Part shown: piece by piece, positions 14,954-23,039 of the stretch | How positions within the stretch are numbered: the first letter of the stretch is position 1 | How the letters are laid out: each line of letters begins with the position of its first letter | NCBI GenBank assembly: GCA_035517775.1 | Contig: DATIYF010000089.1 | Location: 1-64,000 of the forward strand | Source: DATIYF01 sp035517775 | Lineage (GTDB): Bacteria > Acidobacteriota > Terriglobia > Terriglobales > Acidobacteriaceae | Direction: 5' to 3' | Length of the DNA stretch: 64,000 nucleotides | Translations under genes and position numbers: made by a program | Notes under the pieces: model-generated | Seen by the model: the letters and a program-made list of their open reading frames with translations, nothing else | What the model was told of the DNA's origin: nothing | Databases searched by the model: none

Positions 14954-16852
14954 ATGGATCTCTCCCAGAAAATCCGCACTCTGCCGGCCGGGCCCGGAGT
15001 GTATCTCTACAAGAATGCCGGGGGCGAGGTCATTTACGTCGGCAAGGCCAAGAACCTGCGCAGCCGCGTGGGCTCATACTTTCACGAAGGCCGCTGGGAA
15101 GACGCCAAGACCGGAACCCTGGTGCGCGAGGCGGCGGACGTCGAGTACATCGTCGTCGCCAACGAAAAAGAGGCGCTGGCGCTCGAGAACAACCTCATCA
15201 AGCAGAAGAAGCCGCGCTTCAATATTCTGCTGCGGGATGACAAGACTTATCCCTACGTCAAGCTGACCCTGGGCGAGCGCTTTCCGCGAGTCTATGTGAC
15301 ACGCCGCCTGCGTAAGGATGGCAGCGCTTATTTTGGGCCCTATTTTCCCGCCAACCTGGCCTATCGGATCGTGGACCTGATTCACCGGACATTTCTGGTT
15401 CCTTCCTGCAAGGTGGATTTGACGCGTTACCATCCGCGGCCGTGTCTTCAGTACTACATCCGGCGGTGCCTGGGGCCGTGCGTGAAAGAGTTGACCACCC
15501 CAGAGACCTACCAGGAAGCCGTGCGCGACGTGAAACTGTTTCTGGAGGGCAGGCCGACGGACTTGTCACGTTCTTTGCGCGGGCGCATGGAGCAGGCGGC
15601 GGAGGCGGAGGAGTTCGAGCGGGCGGCACGCTATCGCGATTTGATCTCGACGGTAGAGCAGTTGCAGGAGAAACAGCGTATTGCCGCGGTGGAGGGCGAC
15701 GACGCTGATGTCTTCGGCTACCACTACGAAAATGAAATGCTGGCGGTGAACCTGTTTCACATGCGCGGCGGGCGGGTGCTCGACCGGCGGGAATTCTTCT
15801 GGGAGGATTTACCGGAGCTGGAGCACCACGGAGATGCTGGTAGAGATGCCGCCGGAGGTGTCCCGGGAGACGTTGCCAGCAACGTCGCGACGGAGGGAGG
15901 GTTTCAGCCGGGGGAGTTTTTCTCCGCGCTGCTTAAGCAGCTCTATATCGGACAGCCCTATGTGCCGCGGAACATCTACGTTCCGGTGGAGTTTGAAGAC
16001 CGGGAGTCGCTGCAGGATCTGCTCTCCGAACAGATCGCGGGCGAGGGCGCCCGCGCCACGCGGGTACACATTACCGTGCCGCAGCGGGGAGAGAAGCGTT
16101 CTCTGATTGATCTGGCCGGCAACAACGCCAAGCAATCTTACGACCAGCGCTTCCGGGTGATGAAGCCGAACATGCAGGCCACACAGGAGGCGTTGCAGGA
16201 GGCGCTGGGCCTGCCCGAGCCGCCGAAACGTATCGAATGCTTCGATATCTCGCACATCCAGGGCGCCGAGACCGTGGCCTCGATGGTGGTCTGGGAAGAG
16301 GGCCGGATGAGGAAATCCGACTATCGCAAGTTCATCATCCGCAGCGTAGACGGGGTGGACGATTTTGCCTCCATGCGCGAGGTGGTCACGCGCCGCTACC
16401 AGCGGCTGCAGCAGGAAGAAAAAACATTTCCCAGCCTGATTCTGATTGATGGCGGCCTGGGGCAATTGCACGCCGCCGCGGAGGCCCTGGAAGCGCTGGA
16501 GATCATCAACCAGCCACTGGCCGCGATCGCGAAGCGCGAGGAGATCATTTACGTCTATGGGCAGGAGAGCGAGCCGGTGGTGCTGGACCACCACTCGCCA
16601 GTTCTTCATCTGGTGCAACTGATTCGCGACGAGGCCCACCGTTTTGCTGTGACCTTTCACCGCAAACGGCGGCAAATGCGCGACCGCTCGACTGAATTGC
16701 TGGAAATTCCCGGAGTGGGCGAAAGCACCACGCGCCGGCTGCTGGCGCATTTTGGCAGCGTGCAGGCGGTGAAGCATGCCGATGCGGCGGCATTATCGGC
16801 AGTGGTGACCCGAAATCAGGCGGAAGCGATTCTAAGCCATTTCCGCAAGTAA
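14954..16852 (+). CDS. uvrC: UvrABC system protein C
   Basis: UvrC makes both incisions in nucleotide excision repair after UvrB loads on damage. From the ATG at 14954 it has 632 residues. The GIY-YIG nuclease is at residues ~13-90 (GPGVYLYK ... EVIYVGKAKNLRSRV), the UvrB-binding UVR helices near residue 210, the RNase-H-like 5' nuclease around RIECFDISHIQGAETVASMVV and LILIDGGLGQL, and helix-hairpin-helix motifs at the end (LEIPGVGESTTRRLLAHFGS). Between EFFWEDLPE and GEFFSALLKQLY there is an extra ~27-residue Gly/Ala-rich stretch encoded around a palindrome (15870-15887). Standalone gene. Confidence 0.95.
   Translation: MDLSQKIRTLPAGPGVYLYKNAGGEVIYVGKAKNLRSRVGSYFHEGRWEDAKTGTLVREAADVEYIVVANEKEALALENNLIKQKKPRFNILLRDDKTYPYVKLTLGERFPRVYVTRRLRKDGSAYFGPYFPANLAYRIVDLIHRTFLVPSCKVDLTRYHPRPCLQYYIRRCLGPCVKELTTPETYQEAVRDVKLFLEGRPTDLSRSLRGRMEQAAEAEEFERAARYRDLISTVEQLQEKQRIAAVEGDDADVFGYHYENEMLAVNLFHMRGGRVLDRREFFWEDLPELEHHGDAGRDAAGGVPGDVASNVATEGGFQPGEFFSALLKQLYIGQPYVPRNIYVPVEFEDRESLQDLLSEQIAGEGARATRVHITVPQRGEKRSLIDLAGNNAKQSYDQRFRVMKPNMQATQEALQEALGLPEPPKRIECFDISHIQGAETVASMVVWEEGRMRKSDYRKFIIRSVDGVDDFASMREVVTRRYQRLQQEEKTFPSLILIDGGLGQLHAAAEALEALEIINQPLAAIAKREEIIYVYGQESEPVVLDHHSPVLHLVQLIRDEAHRFAVTFHRKRRQMRDRSTELLEIPGVGESTTRRLLAHFGSVQAVKHADAAALSAVVTRNQAEAILSHFRK
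15870..15887. repeat. Palindrome inside the uvrC insertion
   Basis: GACGTTGC-CA-GCAACGTC, 8-base arms with a 2-base centre. It lies in the in-frame stretch that interrupts the usual EFFWEDL...GEF junction of UvrC. Confidence 0.5.
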
Positions 16853-16877
16853 GCGCCGAAGCGATTCTGAGGTTGCC

Positions 16878-16962
16878 CCGCTTTACCGCAGAGTGCGCCA
16901 AGGGCTGGCGGGAGTGCGCAGAGAAATCTCCCGCTGCCGCAGGGTTCGCCGTGAAGGCAAAG
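16878..16962 (+). repeat. Degenerate TTTACCGCAGAG repeat, copy 5
   Basis: CTTTACCGCAGAGTGCGCCAAGG, GTGCGCAGAGAAAT and CCGCAGGGTTCGCCGTGAAGG steps, in the same orientation as copies 2-4, between uvrC and the channel gene. Confidence 0.6.
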
Positions 16963-17033
16963 TTTCAGTTATGCTGTGTCGCAACCGGCTGGCCTCATCT
17001 TGATTCAGGGTAGTCAGGCAGGATGTCAACGCC

Positions 17034-18824
17034 ATGAAAGCGCGGCAGTGGGCGATCACCGTGGGTTTGCTGGTCCTGGTAGGGCTGGCGGCCGCGGGAA
17101 TGTATTTCACGCGAGGCTCGGTGGACGTGCCTGCTGCCGGGCCAAAGCACGCTCCTCTGGTGGATGAGCAACCACTGCAGACGGCGCGCGCCCTGACGGC
17201 GCTGGCTTCGGATCGCGACCAGCAGCGCTGGTCCCGGCAGGCCATCACGCTCGCCGACCATGAAGTAGATCTCGCCTTCAGCGATGCGTTGCGCGAGGCT
17301 TCGCAACAAATGCTGCAGGCCACGCCGCAGACCAAAGCTCTCTACACTCGCCTGGGCAAAGCGCAGGATGCGCTGCAGGCCGGCCAGGGCCGCCTCGATC
17401 AACTGAAAAAGCAGCTGGCCGCCGCCCGTGCTTCCACCCGTGACCGCATTCAGCAGGAGATTGATTTCACCCAGGCTCAGGTGGAACTCGATCAGGATGA
17501 GGTCAACGACGCGCAGGGGGACTTGATTCGCTCAGGGGCCGACCCCAAGAGCCGCATTCAGCGGCAGTTCAACCGCCACGAGGCACAGCAGCACGCGGCG
17601 GAATCCAGTCAAATCTCTCCCCCGGCGCCGGCCATTGACTACCAGGCCGAGAGCCTGCTGGGGCAGATGTTGGCCTGGAACGCTCTGCGCAACAAGCAGT
17701 CGCGGTTGCAGCAGGCGCAGCGAGAGGCTTCGCAAGCGGCCGAGGCGCTGCTCCAAAAGCACGACGCGCTGGAAAAGCAGCTGCGGGATGAAGCCGACGC
17801 TTCCCAGCCTAAAGCCGGCTCAAACGGCACAGCCGTCGAGGCGCTGGCCGCCCTGCAGCGCCGCACTGCCGAACAGAAGGACCTTTCTGATCTGGGCAAA
17901 CGTTCGGAGGATGAACAAGGCCTAAGCGAGGCCTACGGGAACTGGCTGGCGGTGGTTGAGGCGCACCAGTGGGCGGCGCTGCATGGAATGATCCGCTCCG
18001 CGCTGTGGATTCTGCTGGCGGTGCTGGCGCTGTATGTGGTCAGCCGGCTGATTGATCATTTCTTCTCCCGTTTGTCCGCGGACCGGACCCGCCTGCGAAC
18101 GTTGCGTGTGGTGTTGCGATTTGCGGCGCAGGCGCTGGCGGTTCTGGCCATCTTGTTCGTGTTCTTCGGCCTTCCCAACCAGGTGACCACCATCCTCGGC
18201 CTGGCCGGCGCCGGACTGACCATCGCGCTCAAGGACTTCATCGTCGCTTTCTTCGGCTGGTTCGTGCTCATGGGGCGCAACGGTATTCGCGTGGGCGACT
18301 GGGTGGAGATTGAAGGCGTGGGTGGCGAGGTGGTAGAGATCGGCCTGCTGCGCACGGTGCTGATGGAGACCGGCAACTGGACCGATGCCGGGCATCCCAC
18401 CGGGCGCAAGGTCGCGTTTGTGAACAGCTACGCGGTGGAAGGCCACTACTTCAATTTTTCCACCAGCGGACAGTGGCTGTGGGACGAACTGCAGGTGCTG
18501 GTGCCGCACGGGCAGAATCCTTACCCTGTGATGGAAGGGGTGCAGAAGCTGGTGACAGAGATGACCACTGCGAACGCCCGCCTGGCGGAGGAGGAGTGGC
18601 AGCGGGCCACCACGCGGCAACACCGGGTGCACGATTTTTCCGCCGCGCCGGCGCTCGAAGTGCGGCCCAGTTTTGAGGGCATTCGCATTCTGGTGCGCTA
18701 CATTACCCGCGCGCACGAGCGCTATGACCTGCGGGCGCGGCTCTACCAAGCGGTGGTGGACCTGATGCAGAAGAAACACATTTCCAAGGCGACGGTGGAA
18801 ACGGTGGAGGCGGATGCGCCTTGA
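17034..18824 (+). CDS. MscS-family mechanosensitive channel with long N-terminal coiled coil
   Basis: A 596-residue protein. One N-terminal membrane helix (WAITVGLLVLVGLAAAGMYF) is followed by ~280 residues of Gln/Ala/Leu-rich predicted coiled coil, probably periplasmic. Then come two or three membrane helices and the MscS pore/beta domain: TTILGLAGAGLTIALKDF (Gly/Ala-packed pore helix), NGIRVGDWVEIEGVGGEVVEI and the cytoplasmic beta-barrel, ending in a C-terminal alpha/beta domain. Such channels open on membrane tension to release osmolytes during hypo-osmotic shock. The long coiled-coil extracytoplasmic region recalls MscK-type large members. Start at 17034 is taken because it directly precedes the first membrane helix. 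Confidence 0.85.
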   Translation: MKARQWAITVGLLVLVGLAAAGMYFTRGSVDVPAAGPKHAPLVDEQPLQTARALTALASDRDQQRWSRQAITLADHEVDLAFSDALREASQQMLQATPQTKALYTRLGKAQDALQAGQGRLDQLKKQLAAARASTRDRIQQEIDFTQAQVELDQDEVNDAQGDLIRSGADPKSRIQRQFNRHEAQQHAAESSQISPPAPAIDYQAESLLGQMLAWNALRNKQSRLQQAQREASQAAEALLQKHDALEKQLRDEADASQPKAGSNGTAVEALAALQRRTAEQKDLSDLGKRSEDEQGLSEAYGNWLAVVEAHQWAALHGMIRSALWILLAVLALYVVSRLIDHFFSRLSADRTRLRTLRVVLRFAAQALAVLAILFVFFGLPNQVTTILGLAGAGLTIALKDFIVAFFGWFVLMGRNGIRVGDWVEIEGVGGEVVEIGLLRTVLMETGNWTDAGHPTGRKVAFVNSYAVEGHYFNFSTSGQWLWDELQVLVPHGQNPYPVMEGVQKLVTEMTTANARLAEEEWQRATTRQHRVHDFSAAPALEVRPSFEGIRILVRYITRAHERYDLRARLYQAVVDLMQKKHISKATVETVEADAP

Positions 18825-18844
18825 TCGCTGGGCCTTGCAGCCGG

Positions 18845-19615
18845 TCAGCTGTGGCTTGCGCGCGCGGAGGCGCCCCTATCCCTGGCCCTATCCATCTCTT
18901 CGAGAAGATGAGCCTTGATGTTTTCCGGCAGGCGGGAAGCGCGCAGGACCTCGCGGACGAGCGCGGCTGGAAGTGAGCGGGCCAATTCGAGCGCCCGAGC
19001 CAAGGGCGTATTTTCGTTGCGCAGTAAAGCGATTCGCACTTCGCGGCGCAGCGACCATTTGGCGTGATTGCAAACAGCCAGCACCAGCCCGGCCGGTGCC
19101 TCAGCCTTCATCAGAGCCTTGAAAACAGCGGCCTCTGTGAGGCGGGGGTTATCGAGGGCGGTGTGAATCACTCGCGCTTCCGGGTCCAGCAGCAGTTCGG
19201 CGGCGACCCGGCCGGAAGCGCGGCGCGCCAGCGAAAGCCTCTCGCCTTCGGAAACTGTTTCCAGCCGGTGAATGAGGGATTCTTCCGCGGCAATCTTGAC
19301 GTCAGCCGGTGTGACCGGCGCCAGCGCCACCTGCATCAATTCGAAGGTGAACAGGTGCCGCACCATGGGCAGCGAAATATGACGCGGAGTTCTGGGATGC
19401 TCCACCAGCGCCAGCTTTACCTTTCGGCTCTTCATGGCGGCGCTGCTGCTCAGGCGCTCGAGCGTTTCGGGCGGCAGGTCATGGTGCTGGAGCAGGGCCA
19501 GAGCGAGGTCCTCGGTCAGGGGAACGTCATCGGGAATGGTTTGAGGGGAACCTTGAGACGCCGTGCTTGCAGGAGTAGGACTGGCAGATTCCGGCGGGTT
19601 TGCTTGCTGGGGCAT
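18845..19615 (-). CDS. Helical-repeat protein of unknown function
   Basis: A 256-residue predicted soluble, all-helical protein. After a Ser/Pro/Gln-rich N-terminal tail (residues 1-25) it has repeated ~25-residue helix pairs of HEAT or leucine-rich-repeat-variant style (MKSRKVKLALVEHPRTPRHI, EARVIHTALDNPRLTEAAVF, LRREVRIALLRNENTPLARAL). No catalytic motif is visible. It is convergent with the channel gene, with only 20 bases between them. I do not recognise a named family; scaffold or protein-binding function is the most that can be inferred. Confidence 0.6.
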   Translation of the reverse strand: MPQQANPPESASPTPASTASQGSPQTIPDDVPLTEDLALALLQHHDLPPETLERLSSSAAMKSRKVKLALVEHPRTPRHISLPMVRHLFTFELMQVALAPVTPADVKIAAEESLIHRLETVSEGERLSLARRASGRVAAELLLDPEARVIHTALDNPRLTEAAVFKALMKAEAPAGLVLAVCNHAKWSLRREVRIALLRNENTPLARALELARSLPAALVREVLRASRLPENIKAHLLEEMDRARDRGASARASHS

Positions 19616-19629
19616 TTCTTCAGTTGATC

Positions 19630-19715
19630 AGCGCGTTCTCTCGGCTTGCTTTGCGAACTCTGCAGTCGAGAGTTTCAGTACAAAGTTCGCAGGGTTTTCG
19701 CAAGATCACAAAGAA
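19630..19715. repeat. Degenerate repeat, copy 6
   Basis: GCTTGCTTTGCGAACTCTGCAG (minus orientation) adjoins AAAGTTCGCAGGGTTTTCGC and CACAAAGAAAAACC (plus orientation). The two halves face each other, between two minus-strand genes. Confidence 0.45.
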
Positions 19716-19720
19716 AAACC

Positions 19721-20626
19721 TTATGCGCCGGCTCTTCGTGCCAGAGCCAGCGCGCCTTGCACTGGCTCGACCACGGAGCTGACAAGCCCGATGCCGGGCA
19801 CATCCGCGCGCAACTCATTGTAAAAAACCTCGCGCACACGCGCGCTATTGGCAAACACACCTCCGGACATGGCCACCGGTACATTTTCTTGCCGCGCGAA
19901 GAGGCGCCGCATCACGGCTTTGGCCAATTGGGCCAGCTCGTGGCCAGCGCCGGTGAGGACTGCGAGCGCGGCGGGGTCACCGCAATCGGCGGCTGCCAGA
20001 ACCGCCGGAACCAACTCGGAGAACTCGGGTGGCGGTACGGCGTTGGCGGCGAGAATCAGCTGCTCAGTGGTCTTCGCATTCAGGGCCTTCATAGCTTCCG
20101 CCAACAGCGTCGTCTGGCGGCCTTCGTCATGCGCATGTAGCGCGGCCGCCACGCCCGCGCGCCCGATCCAGTAGCCGGAACCTTCGTCCGAAATCACGTA
20201 GCCCCATCCGCCGGCGCGCGCGGTTGCGCCCTTGGCGTTGCGGCCATAGGCGATCGAGCCGGTGCCGGCAATCACGATCACGCCTGGCCCAGCGCCGAAG
20301 GCCGCTTCCAGCGCGATCACCATGTCGCCAACAATCTCGACTTTCCCGGAAACCAGCTCTGAAACCAGCTGCCGGATAATCTGGCTGATCCCCGGCCGTG
20401 CCGCGCCGGCTATGCCCACGCAGCTCGACGAAATCTGTGCCGGGGTAATCTTGGCCTGCCCGCAGGCCTGCTGAATCGCGGCCGCCAGAGACTCTCGGGC
20501 TGCCGCTTGGTTGACCCGGGTCAAGTTGCTGCTTCCCCCGGTTCCGCGGCCGAGCACGGAATGCTCGTCTCCCACGATGCATGCGGTCTTGCTCGCGCCG
20601 CCGTCAATGCCGAGGAAGAAAGACAC
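19721..20626 (-). CDS. BadF/BadG/BcrA/BcrD ATPase family sugar kinase (NagK-like)
   Basis: A 301-residue ASKHA-fold kinase. FFLGIDGGASKTACIV (DGG phosphate-1 loop, residues 5-13), GTGGSSNLT, VIVIAGTGSIAYGR (phosphate-2), GGWGYVISDEGSGYWIGR and VAMSGGVFANS (adenosine motif) match N-acetylglucosamine or related amino-sugar kinases in this family. It would phosphorylate an imported amino sugar, such as GlcNAc or a muropeptide-derived sugar. It is divergent from a sodium/solute symporter gene 166 bases away, which could supply the substrate. Sugar specificity is inferred, not shown. Confidence 0.8.
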   Translation of the reverse strand: MSFFLGIDGGASKTACIVGDEHSVLGRGTGGSSNLTRVNQAAARESLAAAIQQACGQAKITPAQISSSCVGIAGAARPGISQIIRQLVSELVSGKVEIVGDMVIALEAAFGAGPGVIVIAGTGSIAYGRNAKGATARAGGWGYVISDEGSGYWIGRAGVAAALHAHDEGRQTTLLAEAMKALNAKTTEQLILAANAVPPPEFSELVPAVLAAADCGDPAALAVLTGAGHELAQLAKAVMRRLFARQENVPVAMSGGVFANSARVREVFYNELRADVPGIGLVSSVVEPVQGALALARRAGA

Positions 20627-20792
20627 GTTGGTTTCTGGCCGCCTGACTACTGACCTTTAGCATACGGCCTGGCCGGCATTGCGTCGGCTTACGAAGGGGG
20701 TACATCCGCGGAGATTGCCGGCAGCCTGAACATGAAACAACATTACTCTTATGAGGTGCTCTGGCATTCGGGCCGAAGTGGCGCTCACCTCT

Positions 20793-22232
20793 ATGGGTCT
20801 GGATAAGCTCGATCTCGCGATCATTGCGCTTTATCTCGCCGGCATCACGCTGTTTGGCCTGCGCTTCCGCAAGCGCCACCGGTCGCTGCGTGATTACTTT
20901 CTGGCGGAGCGCAACATTCCCTGGTGGGCGATTGCGCTTTCCATCGTTGCTGCTGAAACCAGCACGCTGACCATCATCAGCATTCCCGGGCTGGCTTACG
21001 ACACCAATCTCACCTTTCTGCAGGTTGTGCTGGGCTACCTGGTAGGGCGCGTGGTCATCAGCTTCGTGCTGCTTCCCCATTACTTTCGCGGAGACCTCTA
21101 TACCGCCTACGAGCTGATCGAACGCCGTTTCGGAAAAGGCTTGCGCTCGCTGACGGCCGGGCTGTTCGTGGTGACGCGGGCGGCAGCTGAGGGCGTGCGC
21201 GTGTATGCGGTTTCCATCGTGGTGGCGATTGCCCTTGGCACGGGCCAGATTGCTTCGATCGCCATCATCACGGTGCTGACTCTGATTTACACCTTTGAGG
21301 GAGGGCTGGCGGCAGTCATCTGGACGGACGTGGTGCAGACCGCAATCTATGTGGGTGGAACGCTGGTGGGCGTCGTCACCATTCTGCATCTGGTGCCGGG
21401 CGGGTGGAGTGCAATTCATTCTCTGGCCGCTAGCACCGGCAGATTGCAGATTTTCGATTTCACGCCCACATTATGGAAGCCCTATACCTTCTGGGCTGGG
21501 CTAATCGGCGGAGCGTTCCTCACCACCGCCAGCCACGGCACCGACCAGCTCATCGTGCAGCGGCTGCTCGCGGCGCGCAGCGAAAAGCAATCGGTGACAG
21601 CGCTGCTTTCGAGCGGTGTGGCGATTCTTTTCCAGTTTGCGCTCTTTCTTATTGTGGGCGTGATGCTGTTCGCCTATTACCGTGTACCCTCGTCACATTT
21701 TGGCAGGGGTGATCGCATCTTTCCTACATTCATCGTCAGCCGCATGCCGCACGGAATTTCCGGACTTCTGATTGCCGCCATTCTCGCGGCCGCCATGTCG
21801 AACCTTAGCGCGGCGCTGAATTCGCTTTCTTCCAGCTCGATCATGGATTTTTACTCGCGGCTCGACCCCCAGGCGGACGAGGCCCGCAAGATGCGGCTCT
21901 CACGGATTGCCACAATTTTCTGGGCGTTCGTGCTCTTCGCCCTGGCAGTCCTTTCGCTGCACAAAGTAGGCCGGGTTGTAGAAGTGGGGCTGCAGATTGC
22001 GTCGGTCGCGTATGGCGCTCTGCTGGGGGCGTTCCTGCTTGGCGTTCTTACTCGCCGCGCCAATCAATCCGGCGCCATGCTGGGGATGTTGTGCGGTTTC
22101 GCGGCGGAACTCTATCTCTGGCTTGCGACCCCCGTACCCTGGACCTGGTGGGTCGCGATCGGAACTACGATCACTTTCGCACTCGGCTATATCGCTAGCG
22201 CGCTATTCGCGCCCAAAGACGCCAGCGCCTGA
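20793..22232 (+). CDS. Sodium:solute symporter (SSS family)
   Basis: A 479-residue membrane protein from the ATG at 20793 (MGLDKLDLAIIALYLAGI); the frame is open to 20751 without added support. SLRDYFLAERNIPWWAIALSIVAAETSTLTIISIPG is the typical SSS helix 1-2 region, and GLLIAAILAAAMSNLSAALNSLSSSSIMDFY carries the Ser-rich sodium-site helix. 13 or so membrane spans are expected. Members import sugars, amino acids or organic acids with Na+. Its placement opposite a NagK-like kinase suggests a sugar or amino sugar. Confidence 0.85.
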   Translation: MGLDKLDLAIIALYLAGITLFGLRFRKRHRSLRDYFLAERNIPWWAIALSIVAAETSTLTIISIPGLAYDTNLTFLQVVLGYLVGRVVISFVLLPHYFRGDLYTAYELIERRFGKGLRSLTAGLFVVTRAAAEGVRVYAVSIVVAIALGTGQIASIAIITVLTLIYTFEGGLAAVIWTDVVQTAIYVGGTLVGVVTILHLVPGGWSAIHSLAASTGRLQIFDFTPTLWKPYTFWAGLIGGAFLTTASHGTDQLIVQRLLAARSEKQSVTALLSSGVAILFQFALFLIVGVMLFAYYRVPSSHFGRGDRIFPTFIVSRMPHGISGLLIAAILAAAMSNLSAALNSLSSSSIMDFYSRLDPQADEARKMRLSRIATIFWAFVLFALAVLSLHKVGRVVEVGLQIASVAYGALLGAFLLGVLTRRANQSGAMLGMLCGFAAELYLWLATPVPWTWWVAIGTTITFALGYIASALFAPKDASA

Positions 22233-22250
22233 GGGGGCATTACGCCCCCC
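22233..22250. terminator. Hairpin between convergent genes
   Basis: GGGGGC-ATTAC-GCCCCC directly after the symporter stop and 40 bases from the stop of the facing gene. No U-tract follows, so termination by it is uncertain. Confidence 0.4.
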
Positions 22251-22288
22251 CATTCCACTTGGGCGCCTCGGGCGGTCGTCGAACCAGT

Positions 22289-22786
22289 CTAGAACACCCG
22301 CCTCTTTCCGATGCTGCGGGTGGCGATCAAGCCTTGCACCTCTGCTCCCGGTGGCCCGACGCTCGTAACCACAGCGTCAATCTCCCAGCCAGCCTCAACC
22401 AGCACGAAGCTGGTGTTCACGGTGGGACGGCCGTCGGTAAAGTTGATGGTGAAAGTGCCCGTGCAGTCGGGATTGACCTGATAGGTTCCGGATGCCACGG
22501 GGTGAGTGAAATCGGCCACGGTAGTGCCCGCCACGGTAACGCTGTCGAGCTGTTTGAGATTGCCATGACCATCGAACACGGTCATGGCTACGCCCACTTG
22601 CGGACCGATGGGGCCCGGACCGCCGAGTTTGTTGCCCTCGATGGTAAATCCGTAGGTTCCGCGAATAAGCCAGTTATTGCAGGAGCGGGAGGTGGGAAGA
22701 CCATCGGCCCGCGCCGGCACGGCGGCCAGGACGGTGGCCCAGAATGCAGCCAGAGCAACAATCTTGATTGTGAGCCTGGGTCTCAT
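22289..22786 (-). CDS. Small secreted protein of unknown function
   Basis: A 165-residue protein from the ATG at 22786, with SD AAGGAG, opening a signal peptide (MRPRLTIKIVALAAFWATVLAAVPARA). The mature part is beta-rich: NWLIRGTYGFTIEG, VAMTVFDGHGNLKQLDSVTVAG, ASGTYQVNPDCTGTFTINF. The alternating strand pattern and DGKG/DGHGNL-type turn are common in secreted acidobacterial proteins without assigned function. The paired Cys (NNW and DCTG) may form a disulfide. No family name can be supported. Confidence 0.65.
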   Translation of the reverse strand: MRPRLTIKIVALAAFWATVLAAVPARADGLPTSRSCNNWLIRGTYGFTIEGNKLGGPGPIGPQVGVAMTVFDGHGNLKQLDSVTVAGTTVADFTHPVASGTYQVNPDCTGTFTINFTDGRPTVNTSFVLVEAGWEIDAVVTSVGPPGAEVQGLIATRSIGKRRVF

Positions 22787-23039
22787 AACAAAAACTCCTT
22801 TGTGTAATTCTTCAGTCTTGTAGTCCACCATGAATCTTGCGGAACACGCCCCGAAACCGCGATGCTAACTGCAGGAACCAACATGTGTGGCACATCATGC
22901 GCTCCCTTTCCGGCGGTCACAATGGAGGCAGGATGAAGAAATGGTGAAGACTACCGCGGCTCCCAAGCCGTTGAAAATCAAAGACAAGCCCTCAAGAAAA
23001 ACGATACAATCAAGGCCCTTCCCCCTGGAGGGCGCGAGC

